This document shows positions 1 to 10,798 of a DNA stretch of 64,000 nt, in pieces. The DNA is from Companilactobacillus formosensis (GTDB lineage: Bacteria > Bacillota > Bacilli > Lactobacillales > Lactobacillaceae). The stretch's first letter is position 1. Every line of letters starts with the position of its first letter. A program made the position numbers and the translations under genes. The stretch is taken from NCBI RefSeq assembly GCF_005405305.1, contig NZ_BJDU01000002.1, positions 186,001 to 250,000 on the forward strand. The letters are read 5' to 3'. A model generated the notes under the pieces. It searched no databases. It saw only the letters and a list, made by a program, of their open reading frames with translations, and was not told where the DNA came from.

Positions 1-180
1 AATTTGGTCGATTTTTCCAGCATAGTACTTGGAGATCAAAGAATTGTTCTCACTTTGTTTTATTTTTACAATCACCGGTGTACTCAATAATGGAATGGCA
101 AATGCGGGGTAACCATAAACTACCGCATGTTCTCCCATAATTATTGTTTTTCCGTGACTTTTTCCTATTCCTTTAAGCAC
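1..180 (-). CDS. mvk: mevalonate kinase, N-terminal part (runs off window)
   Basis: Mevalonate kinase phosphorylates mevalonate in the isoprenoid (mevalonate) pathway that lactobacilli use. Only the first 60 codons are present; the gene leaves the window at position 1. The translation contains the GHMP-kinase start with GKTIIMGEHAVVYGYPAFAI, the characteristic mevalonate kinase N-terminus. I place the start at a GTG at 180, 5 nt behind a GAGGTGA ribosome binding site; the ATG just upstream is in another frame and stops after five codons. It is divergent from rexB. The rest of the mevalonate operon would be expected to the left. Confidence 0.88.
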   Translation of the reverse strand, partial: MLKGIGKSHGKTIIMGEHAVVYGYPAFAIPLLSTPVIVKIKQSENNSLISKYYAGKIDQI

Positions 181-231
181 ATGCTCACCTCAGTTTCTCT
201 AAGTATTTATTTTATACATCTATTGTGATGA

Positions 232-259
232 TTTCCACTTTATGGCAGTTAACTATGAT
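232..259 (+). promoter_or_regulatory. candidate promoter of rexB
   Basis: TTTCCA at 232-237 and TATGAT at 254-259, spaced 16 nt, lie 24 nt before the rexB start. The -35 is weak. It sits in the 100-bp divergent gap with mvk. Confidence 0.4.
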
Positions 260-282
260 AAAATTTTTGCGGGTGAATAAAT

Positions 283-3200
283 ATGACATTAAATTTTGTA
301 TTAGGTAAGAACCAATTTGACCATCATCAAAAAATGATGGAATTATTTAATGAAGATTTTCAAAAAGATCCAGAGGGACAATTCTTTTTTCTAGTTCCCA
401 ATCACATAAAATTCGAATCTGAAGTCAACATTCTCAAATCATTTGGTAATGATGACGATGAATTGATTGCTACAAATAATGTCCAAACTTTTTCGTTCTC
501 ACGTTTAGCTTGGTATTTTTTGCGTGACAGTGGTGAGTATAACTTAGAAAGCTTAACGCAAACTAAAGCAGCAATGTTGTTAAAAGAAATCGTTCAAACA
601 CACAAGAAAGATTTGAAAATTTTTTCAGGAATGATTGATAAACCGGGCTTTCTAGAGCAAATGATTTCACAATTCAATGAGTTTATGAACGGACAGGTTC
701 AACCAGAAGATATTGAATTAGTCTTGAATGATAACGGACAAGATGTTTTTGCCGATAAAATTCAAGAATTAAATTTGATTTATACGGCCTACTTGGAACA
801 AATTCAAAATTATAATACTAACGATTTTCAATTGAATGCTTTGGCTGATTTCTTGAATACCAAGATTAAGACTAATCATTACCACTTTTATATCGAAGGA
901 TTTTCATCATTCACGGCGACAGAATTAAACTTAGTAAAATCATTGATGATCAATAGTGGCAATCTTGATGTTTCATTAGTTTTAGAAAAATCAAACACGA
1001 ATGATCCAACCGATTTTTATTACCGTGCTGAGTCGACTTACCAACAATTGACTGACTTTGCCAAACAGCAGCAAGTCGCTATTAAAGAGTACTTTGCCCA
1101 AGAACTAAGGATTAGTCCTGATTTAGCCAAATTGGAAGACTACTGGATTCAATCTAGTGGCGTAGGAAATATCAAAACTTCGATTTTTGATGACAAACGC
1201 TCAGTTCAAGTGTGGAGATGTACCGATAAACAAACTGAAATTTCTGCAGTTAGTTCATACATCCGACAAATGGTGGCTCGTCAAGGTTATCGTTACAATG
1301 ACTTTTTGATTTTAGCACGTAATTTATCAGAATATAGTTCCTTTATTGAATCGTTCATGGAAAATAACGAAGTACCTTACTTTATTGATTTACAAAAGAA
1401 AATGGCTAATCATCCTTTTAAACGCTTGATTGATCTGTTATTTGCTGTTCACAATAAGGGGATGCAAGAAGACGATGTTATTAGTTTGTTAAGAACGGAG
1501 CTATTGATTCCTGATGAATTTAACGATGATTTATCGGCTTTTAGACAAGCTCTAGATTTGACAGAAAACTATGCTTTAGCTAATGGTATAACTAAGAAAA
1601 ATTGGTTGGGCGCTGCTTTTAAGCCCGATGTTCAATTAGATGAAAAAGTCGATGCTGAAAAAATCCATGAGTATCAATTAATAAATGTCATTAAAAGTTT
1701 TATAAAATCAATTTACCAGCAATTAGACAAGTTTTTGGATCAAAAATTGTCCTCGCTTGAAAGTGCTACAGCTTTGTACGCTTTCTTAACTCGGAATCAC
1801 GTTTTTGATGTCTTGTTGACATGGCAGAAGCAGGCGACTGAAGAACAAAATCTAACGTTAGCTAATCAACCAGAACAAATTGTTAATTTATTTAACCAAA
1901 TCTTAGATGAATACGTGACTGTTTTTGGTGAAAAAGAATTTGAATCAGACGATTTTATCAGTATTTTGGATGCTGCCTTTGAAAATGCCACTTATTCACA
2001 AATTCCTTCAACCCTTGATGCTGTAAGTATTTCTGAAATAGGAATGATTCAACCCAATAATCGTAAAATAACGTTTATTTTGGGTTCAACCACTGCCAAT
2101 ATGCCGGGAGCAACAGTTTCTAATAATCTGGTAACTGATGATGAACGTGGCTTTTTGAATAATAATTTGTCAGATGGTAAGTATTTGAAAGAATCAGATG
2201 AAGTGGTCAACAATGCGGAACCATATTTGCATGACATTTCATTTACAGCTAGTTCTCAACGTTTGATTTTTACTTATCCTAATTTGACTGAAGACAATAA
2301 GAAACAAGAATTATCGAGCTATGTCAAACGAATTAAAGATCATTTTAATTTGGAAATTGAAGACAAATTGCTTAACCCGGCAACCGATGATTTAGAAGAT
2401 AATCATATTTTGCAATACATTGGTTCGAAGGCTTCAACTTTGAATTATTTGATCAGAATTTCGCGCAGTGCTTTGGATAAAAATGCTAGTTTACCAGATG
2501 CTTGGCAATACGTTCGTCAGCAATTGCTAGGTCGTGATAAAGAAAACTCTGAATTTGCTTTGAGCTCTTTGAATTATCAAAATAAGCCGGTTGATCTATC
2601 TCCTGAGACGGTCAATGCTTTGTATGGTAAAAATATCAATGTTTCAATTTCTCAATTAGAGACTTTCTACAAAAATGAATACGAGTACTTCTTGAGATAT
2701 GGTTTGCGTCTATATCCTCGACAATTATTTGAAATAACACCGGCTCAAACAGGTTCAGTATTTCACGCAGTGTTAGATAGTTTAGTCAAATATCTCAACC
2801 AGCATAATCAAAGATTGGTAGATTTTAATGATCAAGAAATAACTGAGTTAATTTCTGATTTATTTGAAGAACAAGCTAGTTCGCCGGAAAATAAAATCTT
2901 CAAATCATCCGCTCGAATGCTTTATATTTCTGACAAATTGCAAAGCACACTAGTTCAATTAGTTAAAAACATGCGCCAACAGTATCAACGCAATGGTTTT
3001 AATCCCAAACGTTCAGAAGTTACTTTTGGACGAATCAACAATCAACAAGACCTACCAGGTTTATCCTATGAACTGTCTGGTAATCATAAAATCAATGTTC
3101 GTGGAAAAATCGATCGAATTGATGAAATGCTTTTGCCAGAACAGGCGTTAGCTTATTTGACGATTATTGATTACAAGTCAAGTGGCAAAGACTTTAATTT

Positions 3201-3777
3201 CCCACAATTTTTAAATGGAATCACTATGCAAATGCCAACTTACATTCAAAGTTTGAATAACAATTTGGAACTATTTAAGATAGACGATTCTGATGTAAAA
3301 GTTGGTGGAGCCTTATATGAGCACATCAGCAATCCCTTTATTCCATTGAGTAAGAAACAAGTGCCGCTCGCTGAACAAATATTAGCTCAATTCAAATTGC
3401 AGGGGATTTTACTAAATGATGAGGATCTGCTAGATAATTTTGATACTGAAGCTAGAACTTCCAAAAACATAAGATCATCTAGGTCTCCAGTAGTCAGTTT
3501 TGGCAAAGATAACGTGATCTCTGATGATGATCTTTTTAAGATTCTTAATTACAACCGTCGTTTAATCAAAAATGCTGGTGAGAAGATTTATTCAGGAAAA
3601 TTGAATCTAAATCCTTACCGCTATAAAAAGATTACCGATTTACAATACAGTGATTTTCGTCCAATTTTTGAATTTGATGCTATGCTACCGGAAAATGAGT
3701 ATCACGATATTATCAATTACAATAAAAAAGACGTTCTAGAAAAAATCGGAGAAATTTTGGAGGAAGACAATGCCTAA
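283..3777 (+). CDS. rexB: ATP-dependent helicase/nuclease subunit B (RexB)
   Basis: RexB is the second subunit of the RexAB (AddAB-type) complex that resects double-strand breaks and degrades linear DNA. The 1164-residue length fits the family. The N-terminus (FVLGKNQFDHHQKM) lacks the Walker A motif seen in AddB of Bacillus, as is known for the RexB branch. The C-terminal RecB-type nuclease domain has its DYKS motif near residue 965. The four cysteines that hold the Fe-S cluster in AddB are missing: the first site reads YKNEYEYF and the C-terminal part contains no Cys. The GGTGAATAA-type start region gives an ATG at 283. It overlaps rexA by 8 nt, so the two are translationally coupled. Confidence 0.95.
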   Translation: MTLNFVLGKNQFDHHQKMMELFNEDFQKDPEGQFFFLVPNHIKFESEVNILKSFGNDDDELIATNNVQTFSFSRLAWYFLRDSGEYNLESLTQTKAAMLLKEIVQTHKKDLKIFSGMIDKPGFLEQMISQFNEFMNGQVQPEDIELVLNDNGQDVFADKIQELNLIYTAYLEQIQNYNTNDFQLNALADFLNTKIKTNHYHFYIEGFSSFTATELNLVKSLMINSGNLDVSLVLEKSNTNDPTDFYYRAESTYQQLTDFAKQQQVAIKEYFAQELRISPDLAKLEDYWIQSSGVGNIKTSIFDDKRSVQVWRCTDKQTEISAVSSYIRQMVARQGYRYNDFLILARNLSEYSSFIESFMENNEVPYFIDLQKKMANHPFKRLIDLLFAVHNKGMQEDDVISLLRTELLIPDEFNDDLSAFRQALDLTENYALANGITKKNWLGAAFKPDVQLDEKVDAEKIHEYQLINVIKSFIKSIYQQLDKFLDQKLSSLESATALYAFLTRNHVFDVLLTWQKQATEEQNLTLANQPEQIVNLFNQILDEYVTVFGEKEFESDDFISILDAAFENATYSQIPSTLDAVSISEIGMIQPNNRKITFILGSTTANMPGATVSNNLVTDDERGFLNNNLSDGKYLKESDEVVNNAEPYLHDISFTASSQRLIFTYPNLTEDNKKQELSSYVKRIKDHFNLEIEDKLLNPATDDLEDNHILQYIGSKASTLNYLIRISRSALDKNASLPDAWQYVRQQLLGRDKENSEFALSSLNYQNKPVDLSPETVNALYGKNINVSISQLETFYKNEYEYFLRYGLRLYPRQLFEITPAQTGSVFHAVLDSLVKYLNQHNQRLVDFNDQEITELISDLFEEQASSPENKIFKSSARMLYISDKLQSTLVQLVKNMRQQYQRNGFNPKRSEVTFGRINNQQDLPGLSYELSGNHKINVRGKIDRIDEMLLPEQALAYLTIIDYKSSGKDFNFPQFLNGITMQMPTYIQSLNNNLELFKIDDSDVKVGGALYEHISNPFIPLSKKQVPLAEQILAQFKLQGILLNDEDLLDNFDTEARTSKNIRSSRSPVVSFGKDNVISDDDLFKILNYNRRLIKNAGEKIYSGKLNLNPYRYKKITDLQYSDFRPIFEFDAMLPENEYHDIINYNKKDVLEKIGEILEEDNA

Positions 3778-6700
3778 GTGGACAAAAGATCAAGAAAAAG
3801 CAATTGAACATCGTGGACATGATATCTTGGTTTCAGCTGCGGCTGGTTCGGGGAAGACGACTATTTTAATCGAACGAATCTTGCGTGAATTGAAAAGCGA
3901 TGAAGATGTTGATAATTTGTTAGTAGCTACTTTTACTGAAGCAGCAGCACAAGAGATGAAAGATCGACTATTAAAGGCATTAAAAGAGGCTGTCAATCAA
4001 ACTGATAATGCCGATGAAAAAAGACGTCTCCAAAAACAAATTTTTCGTATTCCGATGGCCAATATCAGTACCTTGCACGCTTTTTGTTTGAGTGTAATCA
4101 AAAAGTTCTATTATGTGATCGATTTAGATCCTAATTTTCGTTTATTAAGTGATGATACTGAAAAATCAATTATCCAAGAACAGGCTTACGATAATGTACG
4201 TAATAAATATTATGGCAAGGATGATCCGGATTTCATTAAGCTAACGAATAATTTTACTAACGACAAAACCGATGATGGTTTGAAAGATATTGTTTTTAAA
4301 TTATATGATTTTGCAATCACAACTAGTGATACTAAAGCTTATTTAGATGATTTGAGTAAGACGTATCAATTTGTTGATTCGTTCAGCCAGAGCGAATTTT
4401 ATCAAAAAGAATTTTTGCCTCAAATAAAATTACGTCTGGATGAAATTCTGTTGACTGTTAAACAAGGTTTGGATTTAGCCGCTGTAGATGAGTTAGCGGG
4501 AACGTATTTAGATGTGTTCAAAGAAGCTGAGGAAAGATTACAAAAAGTCTATTCAGAATTATCGCAATTTAATTACGACCAATTGCGTGATTTCTTTTAT
4601 AACTTTAAATTTAAGAATAAAAAGCAACGAGTTACCAAGGCCGACAAAGAAGGAAAAGATCTCTCGCTCATGAATGAGGCTGGAGAGGTTAAGAAAACTT
4701 TTGATGACCAATTGAAGAATCTTGTCACTGATTATTTCTTAAAGTCAGAAATTGGCGTCAACGAGGCTTTAAAAGTTGCTCAAAGTTTAGTTCAAAAATT
4801 GGTTGAAGTTGAATATAGTTTCATTAATGAATTTCAAAAGCTTAAGACAAACAGTCACGTTTTAGATTTCAATGATCTAGAACATCGAGCAGTCGATATT
4901 TTGGAGGGCGAAGTTGACGGTCGCAAGATTGCTCAAGAGTATTATCAAAACAAGTTCCATGAGTTGATGATTGATGAGTATCAAGACGTTAACGCCATGC
5001 AGGATAAAATTATCGATTTGTTGTCATGCGAGAACAATCATCGTTTCATGGTTGGGGATATCAAGCAGTCAATTTATGGTTTCAGACAGGCAGCTCCCAG
5101 ATTATTTACCGAAAAATATGAAGCTTTCCAAAAAGATGATAATGATGATGAATTGATTCAATTATCAATGAATTTCCGTTCTTCAAAAGCGGTCGACGAC
5201 TTCGTCAATAACATCTTCACAAAAATCTTTGACAAAAAAATTGGTGACATCGATTATGATGAAAAATCAAAATTGATCACTGGAACTAATTTTCCTGACT
5301 CGGTTGATACAACTAATGAATTTGATGTTTATGTCGGCGATGAAGACGAAGAAGTTACTAAACGTCAAACCTTGATTAGTGCTGCTGCTAAGAAGATTCA
5401 GGCTTTGATGGATCAAGGCTTTGAAATATATGACAGCAAAATGAAGGCCGATACCGAAGCTGAGAAGATCCGTCCATTAAGATATTCAGATATCGCTATT
5501 TTGTCACGAGTTCGCGATAACAATACGGATATCATTTCTTATTTTTCCAAAGTAAACATTCCAGTTATGGTCAAGGATGCTCAGAACTATTTTCAGACGA
5601 CAGAATTACAAATTATGATGTCGATGTTGAAACTAGTTGATAATCCTTACGAAGATATCCCTCTAGTGGCAGTATTACGTTCACCAATCGTTGGTTTGAA
5701 TGAGGAGGAATTAGCTAAGATTCGTCTAATTGACAAACGTAATAGCTATTTCACTGCTGTAACTGAATATGCAACCTCTGAAGACAGTGAAGAACGTCTT
5801 AAAAATAAACTCAGTTCATTTCTAGTCCAATTAGATAATTATCGTGATTTTGCTAATAAAAATAGCATTGCTCGCTTGATTTGGAAGATTTATCAAGAAA
5901 CAGGTATTTTGGAGTACGTTTCAGGGATGCCCGGTGGTAAGCAACGTGCTGCCAATCTTCATGCTCTTTATCAACGTGCTAATGCATATGAAGAAAACAA
6001 TTATAAAGGTTTACATCAATTTATTAATTTTATTCAAAGAATGCAGAAGTTGGATAAAGATCTTTCACAACCAAATAGTATTGAAGCCAACGATGATACT
6101 GTCAAAGTTATGACTGTTCATGGTTCTAAAGGATTGGAATTCCCAATCGTGATTTATTTGGATATGGATAAGAAATTCAATATGATGGATGTCAATTCTG
6201 ACACAGTCTTTGATGCACAAAAGGGTATCGGGATAACAGTCGCTGACAATGAAACAAGAATCAAGTATCGGACTATTCCACGAGGAATTATCAGCTATCA
6301 AAAGAAAATTGCGACTGTTTCTGAAGAGATGCGATTATTGTATGTAGCTTTGACTAGAGCTAAGCAAAAGTTAATTATGTTAGGCTTTACTAAAGATTCA
6401 GATAAATTATTAAAAACTTGGAACAATGTTGCAATGACTAATAATTTAGTTAACGAATCAACTAGAATGAAAGCTAATAATTTCCAGAATTTGGTTGGTA
6501 TCAGTACTTTGCAAGATGCTAAAGCACCGGACTACTATGATGAAGATAGTCATTTACAATTTAAGTTGATAGAAGCTAAAGCTGAAGATGTACAAACTAC
6601 CAAAAATCAAAAAATTAAACTTTTACCTAAAGAACCTAGTCAATTATTTAAGGATGCTGTGGCAGATATTTTAGATTTAGATTACCAATATCAAGAATCG

Positions 6701-7378
6701 GTAGAGACAACAGCTTATCAATCAGTCTCTGAAATCAAAGGTTTGTTTGAAGATCCTGATGATGAAAACATGACTGACATGTTACCAGAAAAGTCCCGCT
6801 ATAATTTGGGCTCTTTTGCACAGCCTGATTTCTTGACTAAGACAAAAAAGGTCACGAATGCTGAAGTCGGAAGTGCTACTCATTTAGTTCTTCAAAAAAT
6901 CAATATTGAAAAAACACCGGGAGTCGATGATTTTAAAGAATTAGTAACGCAAATGACGAATGAAAAGTTGTTGACGCCAGAATTAGCTGAAAAAATCGAT
7001 TGTTCCAGCTTGGCTAAGTTTTATCAAAGTGATTTGGGCAAAAAAATTGTTGATAATCATCAAAATGTCAGTCGAGAATTTCCTTGTTCAATTCTGATGC
7101 CAGCTCAAAGATTGTTTAAAGATACTGCAAAAGACTATTCTATTAACGATAAAATCTTAGTTCATGGTATTATTGATGGAGTGATTGAATTAAATGAAGG
7201 CGTAATTATTTTTGACTACAAAACTGATCATGTTACTAGTCAAAATGAGGATGAACTTGTTAAGAAATATTCAGGACAAGTTAATTTATACGCAAAAGCG
7301 ATTGAAGCAATCAAGAAAAAGCCCGTCTTGGGCAAATATCTTTATTTCTTAAAGAAAGACCGAGCGGTTAGACTTTAA
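3770..7378 (+). CDS. rexA: ATP-dependent helicase/nuclease subunit A (RexA/AddA)
   Basis: UvrD-family helicase plus RecB-type nuclease, the motor subunit of RexAB double-strand break repair. Walker A is AAAGSGKT near residue 25, Walker B is MIDEYQD near 400, followed by GDIKQSIYGFRQA. The helicase C-terminal motif VMTVHGSKGLEF lies near 785 and LLYVALTRAK near 860. The nuclease motif IFDYKTDH is near 1150. Length (1202 aa) is normal. The ATG at 3770 follows a good GGAGG site inside the end of rexB. It probably forms one transcript with rexB and dinG. Confidence 0.96.
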   Translation: MPKWTKDQEKAIEHRGHDILVSAAAGSGKTTILIERILRELKSDEDVDNLLVATFTEAAAQEMKDRLLKALKEAVNQTDNADEKRRLQKQIFRIPMANISTLHAFCLSVIKKFYYVIDLDPNFRLLSDDTEKSIIQEQAYDNVRNKYYGKDDPDFIKLTNNFTNDKTDDGLKDIVFKLYDFAITTSDTKAYLDDLSKTYQFVDSFSQSEFYQKEFLPQIKLRLDEILLTVKQGLDLAAVDELAGTYLDVFKEAEERLQKVYSELSQFNYDQLRDFFYNFKFKNKKQRVTKADKEGKDLSLMNEAGEVKKTFDDQLKNLVTDYFLKSEIGVNEALKVAQSLVQKLVEVEYSFINEFQKLKTNSHVLDFNDLEHRAVDILEGEVDGRKIAQEYYQNKFHELMIDEYQDVNAMQDKIIDLLSCENNHRFMVGDIKQSIYGFRQAAPRLFTEKYEAFQKDDNDDELIQLSMNFRSSKAVDDFVNNIFTKIFDKKIGDIDYDEKSKLITGTNFPDSVDTTNEFDVYVGDEDEEVTKRQTLISAAAKKIQALMDQGFEIYDSKMKADTEAEKIRPLRYSDIAILSRVRDNNTDIISYFSKVNIPVMVKDAQNYFQTTELQIMMSMLKLVDNPYEDIPLVAVLRSPIVGLNEEELAKIRLIDKRNSYFTAVTEYATSEDSEERLKNKLSSFLVQLDNYRDFANKNSIARLIWKIYQETGILEYVSGMPGGKQRAANLHALYQRANAYEENNYKGLHQFINFIQRMQKLDKDLSQPNSIEANDDTVKVMTVHGSKGLEFPIVIYLDMDKKFNMMDVNSDTVFDAQKGIGITVADNETRIKYRTIPRGIISYQKKIATVSEEMRLLYVALTRAKQKLIMLGFTKDSDKLLKTWNNVAMTNNLVNESTRMKANNFQNLVGISTLQDAKAPDYYDEDSHLQFKLIEAKAEDVQTTKNQKIKLLPKEPSQLFKDAVADILDLDYQYQESVETTAYQSVSEIKGLFEDPDDENMTDMLPEKSRYNLGSFAQPDFLTKTKKVTNAEVGSATHLVLQKINIEKTPGVDDFKELVTQMTNEKLLTPELAEKIDCSSLAKFYQSDLGKKIVDNHQNVSREFPCSILMPAQRLFKDTAKDYSINDKILVHGIIDGVIELNEGVIIFDYKTDHVTSQNEDELVKKYSGQVNLYAKAIEAIKKKPVLGKYLYFLKKDRAVRL

Positions 7379-7402
7379 GAAAAAAGATGAGAGGTGAATG
7401 AT

Positions 7403-10213
7403 TTGAAAAACACTTACGCTGTTGTTGATTTGGAAACAACCAATTCTAATTGGCATGACAACGGGCGTATAATTCAATTCGGCTGTGCCCTTATCGAAAA
7501 TGGTGAAATTACACATATTTATGATCAAAAAATCAATCCTAAGGTACCAATTCCTAATCGGATTACGGCCTTAACTGGTTTGAGTGATGAAGATGTCAAA
7601 GATTCACCTACATTTGAAGAAGTTGCACCTGATATCTTTAAACTTTTAAAAAATCGAGTTTTTATTGCACATAATGTGAATTTTGATTTGACCTTTTTAA
7701 ATCGTGAATTTAAACGTATCGGAATGAATCAACTAAATGTCAAAGCAATCGATACTGTTGAATTATCGCAAATTCTCTTTCCAACTATCAGTAGTTATAA
7801 ATTACAAGATTTAACACGTTATTTGAGCATTGTCCATAAGAATCCACATAGTGCTAATAGCGATGCACACGTTACTGCGGAACTCTTTTTAGTTATTTTG
7901 AAACGAGTTCAACAATTGCCATTAGATACTTTGAGATTATTGGCTAAATTTGGTAAAAATACTTTGAGGGAAACAGATTTAGTTTTTAAAACTGTTTTAG
8001 AAGAGCGGGAAAAGAATGCTCGAACGGAAGTTTTACCAGCTTATTTGTATGAACGTGGCGGTCTTATTTTACGAAAAAAGGACTTCCATGTTAGTGAACA
8101 AATTGATCATTCGACTAAATATCCACGGTCTAAGGAAGCTAAGAAGGCATTGCTTGATGGAATCCTTGATTATCGAGTGAACCAATCTAATTTGATGGAT
8201 AATATTTACAAGGCTAGTCAACACCGTGATAAATATAAAAAATGGAATTTAATAGAAGCACCGACTGGAGCAGGTAAGACTCTAGGCTATTTGTTGCCAT
8301 TATCTTACCTGATCAATAGTAATCAAAAATTGGTCATAGCAACGACAACCAAAGTTTTGCAACAACAAATCGTTGAACAGTCGATTCCGTTATTGAACCA
8401 AGTAACGGGTAATAATTATCATGCTGAAATTGTCAAAAGTAGTTATAATTTTATCGACTTAGACCGCTTTTCAGAAGCTTTAGATAATTATCGTTTGCAC
8501 AGTCACACGGCTATTTTAAAGATGAAGATCATTGTTTGGTTGACGATGACCACAACTGGTGACTTGAGCGAATTGCATCTGACAAATTACAGTAGCCCTC
8601 TGTTCAGTATTATCAGACATCGTGGTGAACCAAAAGAAAATTCAATTTATAGCAACGACGACTTTTGGCTATACCAACAAAATCGTTATTTGGAATCTAA
8701 AATTTTAGTTACTAATCAGTCATTTTTAGCAAGACATCTAGATAGCCAGTTTTGGGGTGGCAATTCCTATTTAGTAATTGATGAAGCAAATCATTTTGCT
8801 GGCAGTTTGCGGGATGCTAGTTCACCTACGATTGACTTTTTGAAGTTGAATGAGTATGTCAAAAAAATCAGCGATATCCTTTATCAAAACCGGGTGACAC
8901 TACGTTATGCTTTTACCGAAGTAACAACGCAATTATGGAATTATCAAGATTTACAGACGATGGAAACCCACTTCCAGGCTGTTGATGAACTGATGGAACG
9001 AATCGAATACAATATTTTTGGTAACTATATTCGTAACAAAGTTCGTTTCAAAGATCGCCAAGAATTTGTTTCTATCTTAGATAGCAGCAATGAATTTGGT
9101 AAAGACAATGACCAATTGAGCGAACTATTGTCGGATTTAATTGTTGAATTGTCATTGATTTCTAATCGAGTTGAGACCTTATTTGATCAGTACAATTTCC
9201 AAAAGAACTTTATTTCAGTTGAATTGTCAAAGGTAATCTCCAATTTAACGATTGAAAATGCTAAATTGCGAACTGTTTTGAAAAATCTCGATGAACTATT
9301 ACAAGCCTTGCAAAGTCCAGATAACAAATTTGGCTTGCAGCTAGAGATGCGTGATTACTATGATCCTAAGACCCTGAAAATCAGCTGGCGTCAATATGAT
9401 ATTCGTGACTTGATTGCTGATACAACTGATAGATTTAGTCAGATTTTTGCCATTGGAGCTGCAATCACGATTCAAAAAGATTTTTCACACTTCATTTTGG
9501 ACACGCAACTAAACCAAAATCAGATCAATCAAATGGTTATCTTACCGGATATGAATAGTATTTCTAAGAACAGTAAAATTTATTTGCCGGCTAATTTACC
9601 GGATATTCAGTCACTCAATAGTGAAGAATATTTTGACATGGTCACAGGTTATATTGTTGATGTCCTAGATAATCTCGATCATCAAACAATGATCTTATTC
9701 AATTCGTTAAATACTTTAGCTAAAGTTTATGAACGCTTGATGGAAACCGATGTCAAAGAGAAGTGGGAGATTTTAGCTCAAGGTGTAACAGGTTCCAATG
9801 AAAAGATTAAAAAGCGCTTTGCTATTGGGCGTCGTTCCGTCTTATTAGGAGCTAACTCATTTTGGGAAGGAGTTGACTTTCCTAAAAAGGTTCTAGAAAT
9901 TTTGATTGTAACTCGAATTCCATTTGAATCTCCTGAACAACCGGATGTTAAAATCAAACAAGATATTTTGAAGCAACAAGATTTAAATGTCTTTAAAGTT
10001 GATTCTTTGCCGAATGCTATCTTACAATTACGACAAGGCTTAGGCCGATTGATTAGAACTCCTAATGATCGAGGCGTAATTTTGCTATTAGACAATCGTA
10101 TTTTAACGAAAAATTATGGTAAAACTATTTTGGACTCATTGCCTAAGGGTTTGCCAGTAATCAACGAAGATATGGATTCTATTAAAAAAGATATAAATGA
10201 CTTTTTGAATTAA
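7403..10213 (+). CDS. dinG: DinG-family helicase with N-terminal DEDDh exonuclease domain
   Basis: A 3'-5' exonuclease domain (residues about 1-165; DLET, HNVNFD and an H-x4-D motif are all present) is fused to an XPD/DinG-type helicase (Walker A APTGAGKT, DEAN box, QGLGRLIR). I prefer the TTG at 7403: AGAGGTGA lies 5 nt upstream and overlaps the alternative GTG at 7394, which would have no ribosome binding site. No cysteines occur between Walker A and DEAN, so the Fe-S cluster of E. coli DinG is absent; Staphylococcus aureus DinG also lacks it and acts mainly as a nuclease. Unlike that protein the Walker A here is intact, so helicase activity remains possible. Confidence 0.92.
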   Translation: MKNTYAVVDLETTNSNWHDNGRIIQFGCALIENGEITHIYDQKINPKVPIPNRITALTGLSDEDVKDSPTFEEVAPDIFKLLKNRVFIAHNVNFDLTFLNREFKRIGMNQLNVKAIDTVELSQILFPTISSYKLQDLTRYLSIVHKNPHSANSDAHVTAELFLVILKRVQQLPLDTLRLLAKFGKNTLRETDLVFKTVLEEREKNARTEVLPAYLYERGGLILRKKDFHVSEQIDHSTKYPRSKEAKKALLDGILDYRVNQSNLMDNIYKASQHRDKYKKWNLIEAPTGAGKTLGYLLPLSYLINSNQKLVIATTTKVLQQQIVEQSIPLLNQVTGNNYHAEIVKSSYNFIDLDRFSEALDNYRLHSHTAILKMKIIVWLTMTTTGDLSELHLTNYSSPLFSIIRHRGEPKENSIYSNDDFWLYQQNRYLESKILVTNQSFLARHLDSQFWGGNSYLVIDEANHFAGSLRDASSPTIDFLKLNEYVKKISDILYQNRVTLRYAFTEVTTQLWNYQDLQTMETHFQAVDELMERIEYNIFGNYIRNKVRFKDRQEFVSILDSSNEFGKDNDQLSELLSDLIVELSLISNRVETLFDQYNFQKNFISVELSKVISNLTIENAKLRTVLKNLDELLQALQSPDNKFGLQLEMRDYYDPKTLKISWRQYDIRDLIADTTDRFSQIFAIGAAITIQKDFSHFILDTQLNQNQINQMVILPDMNSISKNSKIYLPANLPDIQSLNSEEYFDMVTGYIVDVLDNLDHQTMILFNSLNTLAKVYERLMETDVKEKWEILAQGVTGSNEKIKKRFAIGRRSVLLGANSFWEGVDFPKKVLEILIVTRIPFESPEQPDVKIKQDILKQQDLNVFKVDSLPNAILQLRQGLGRLIRTPNDRGVILLLDNRILTKNYGKTILDSLPKGLPVINEDMDSIKKDINDFLN

Positions 10214-10222
10214 GTAAATTAT

Positions 10223-10231
10223 TGCTATACT
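10223..10231 (+). promoter_or_regulatory. extended -10 promoter for the DUF5590 gene
   Basis: TGCTATACT (TGn plus TATACT) immediately after the dinG stop codon, about 30 nt before the next start. No clear -35 box, as is usual for extended -10 promoters. Confidence 0.45.
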
Positions 10232-10260
10232 ATTTTTGTTAGTTAAAAAAAGGAAGAATT

Positions 10261-10740
10261 ATGAATAAAAGTACAAAAATCTTATTGACCATTTCTTTAA
10301 TTGCTTTAGCAATAGTTTCTGCATTGACGTATTTAAATCTTTCAACGGCACCAAATTCAAGTGCTAAATCACAAGCTAATGAAATCGCTAAGGAAAAAGC
10401 TGGTATCGTTCAACCTGATTATTTTGGTAACTATACCCGCAAGAAGCAATATTATGCGGTTGGTGGTTTAACTAAAGGTGACAAATATCGTTATATCATT
10501 ATTGATGCTAAGAGTGGTAAGACCGATACTTTTAATAAAAATAATGCGCCGGTTCGTCAAACTATTATTGATGGAGTGGCTCAACGATATGGTGCTAAGA
10601 AGATTTTGCATATAAATTTAGGAATTTATAAGAAGAAACCTACTTGGGAAGTAACTTTCCAAAAGAGTAATGGTAAAATTGGCTATAATTTAGTTGATTT
10701 TAAAACTGGTAAAAGTATCCAGATAATTAATAATATTTAA
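10261..10740 (+). CDS. YpmB-like membrane-anchored DUF5590 protein
   Basis: 159 residues with one N-terminal membrane segment (about residues 7-27) and an extracytoplasmic domain made of two PepSY-like halves, the second ending KTGKSIQIINN. It matches the YpmB/DUF5590 type found between dinG and dnaD in many Firmicutes; the position here is the same. The function is unknown. The ATG follows AAAGGAAG. In Bacillus aspB and asnS lie between ypmB and dnaD; here both are missing and a terminator follows directly. Confidence 0.75.
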   Translation: MNKSTKILLTISLIALAIVSALTYLNLSTAPNSSAKSQANEIAKEKAGIVQPDYFGNYTRKKQYYAVGGLTKGDKYRYIIIDAKSGKTDTFNKNNAPVRQTIIDGVAQRYGAKKILHINLGIYKKKPTWEVTFQKSNGKIGYNLVDFKTGKSIQIINNI

Positions 10741-10746
10741 AAAACA

Positions 10747-10779
10747 AAAAAGTCGAGATTGTCTTCTCGGGCTTTTTTT
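10747..10779 (+). terminator. Rho-independent terminator after the DUF5590 gene
   Basis: AGTCGAGA pairs with TCTCGGGCT (one bulge and a G-U pair) and is followed by seven T residues. Confidence 0.7.
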
Positions 10780-10798
10780 ATGTATTGGAGTAATTTAT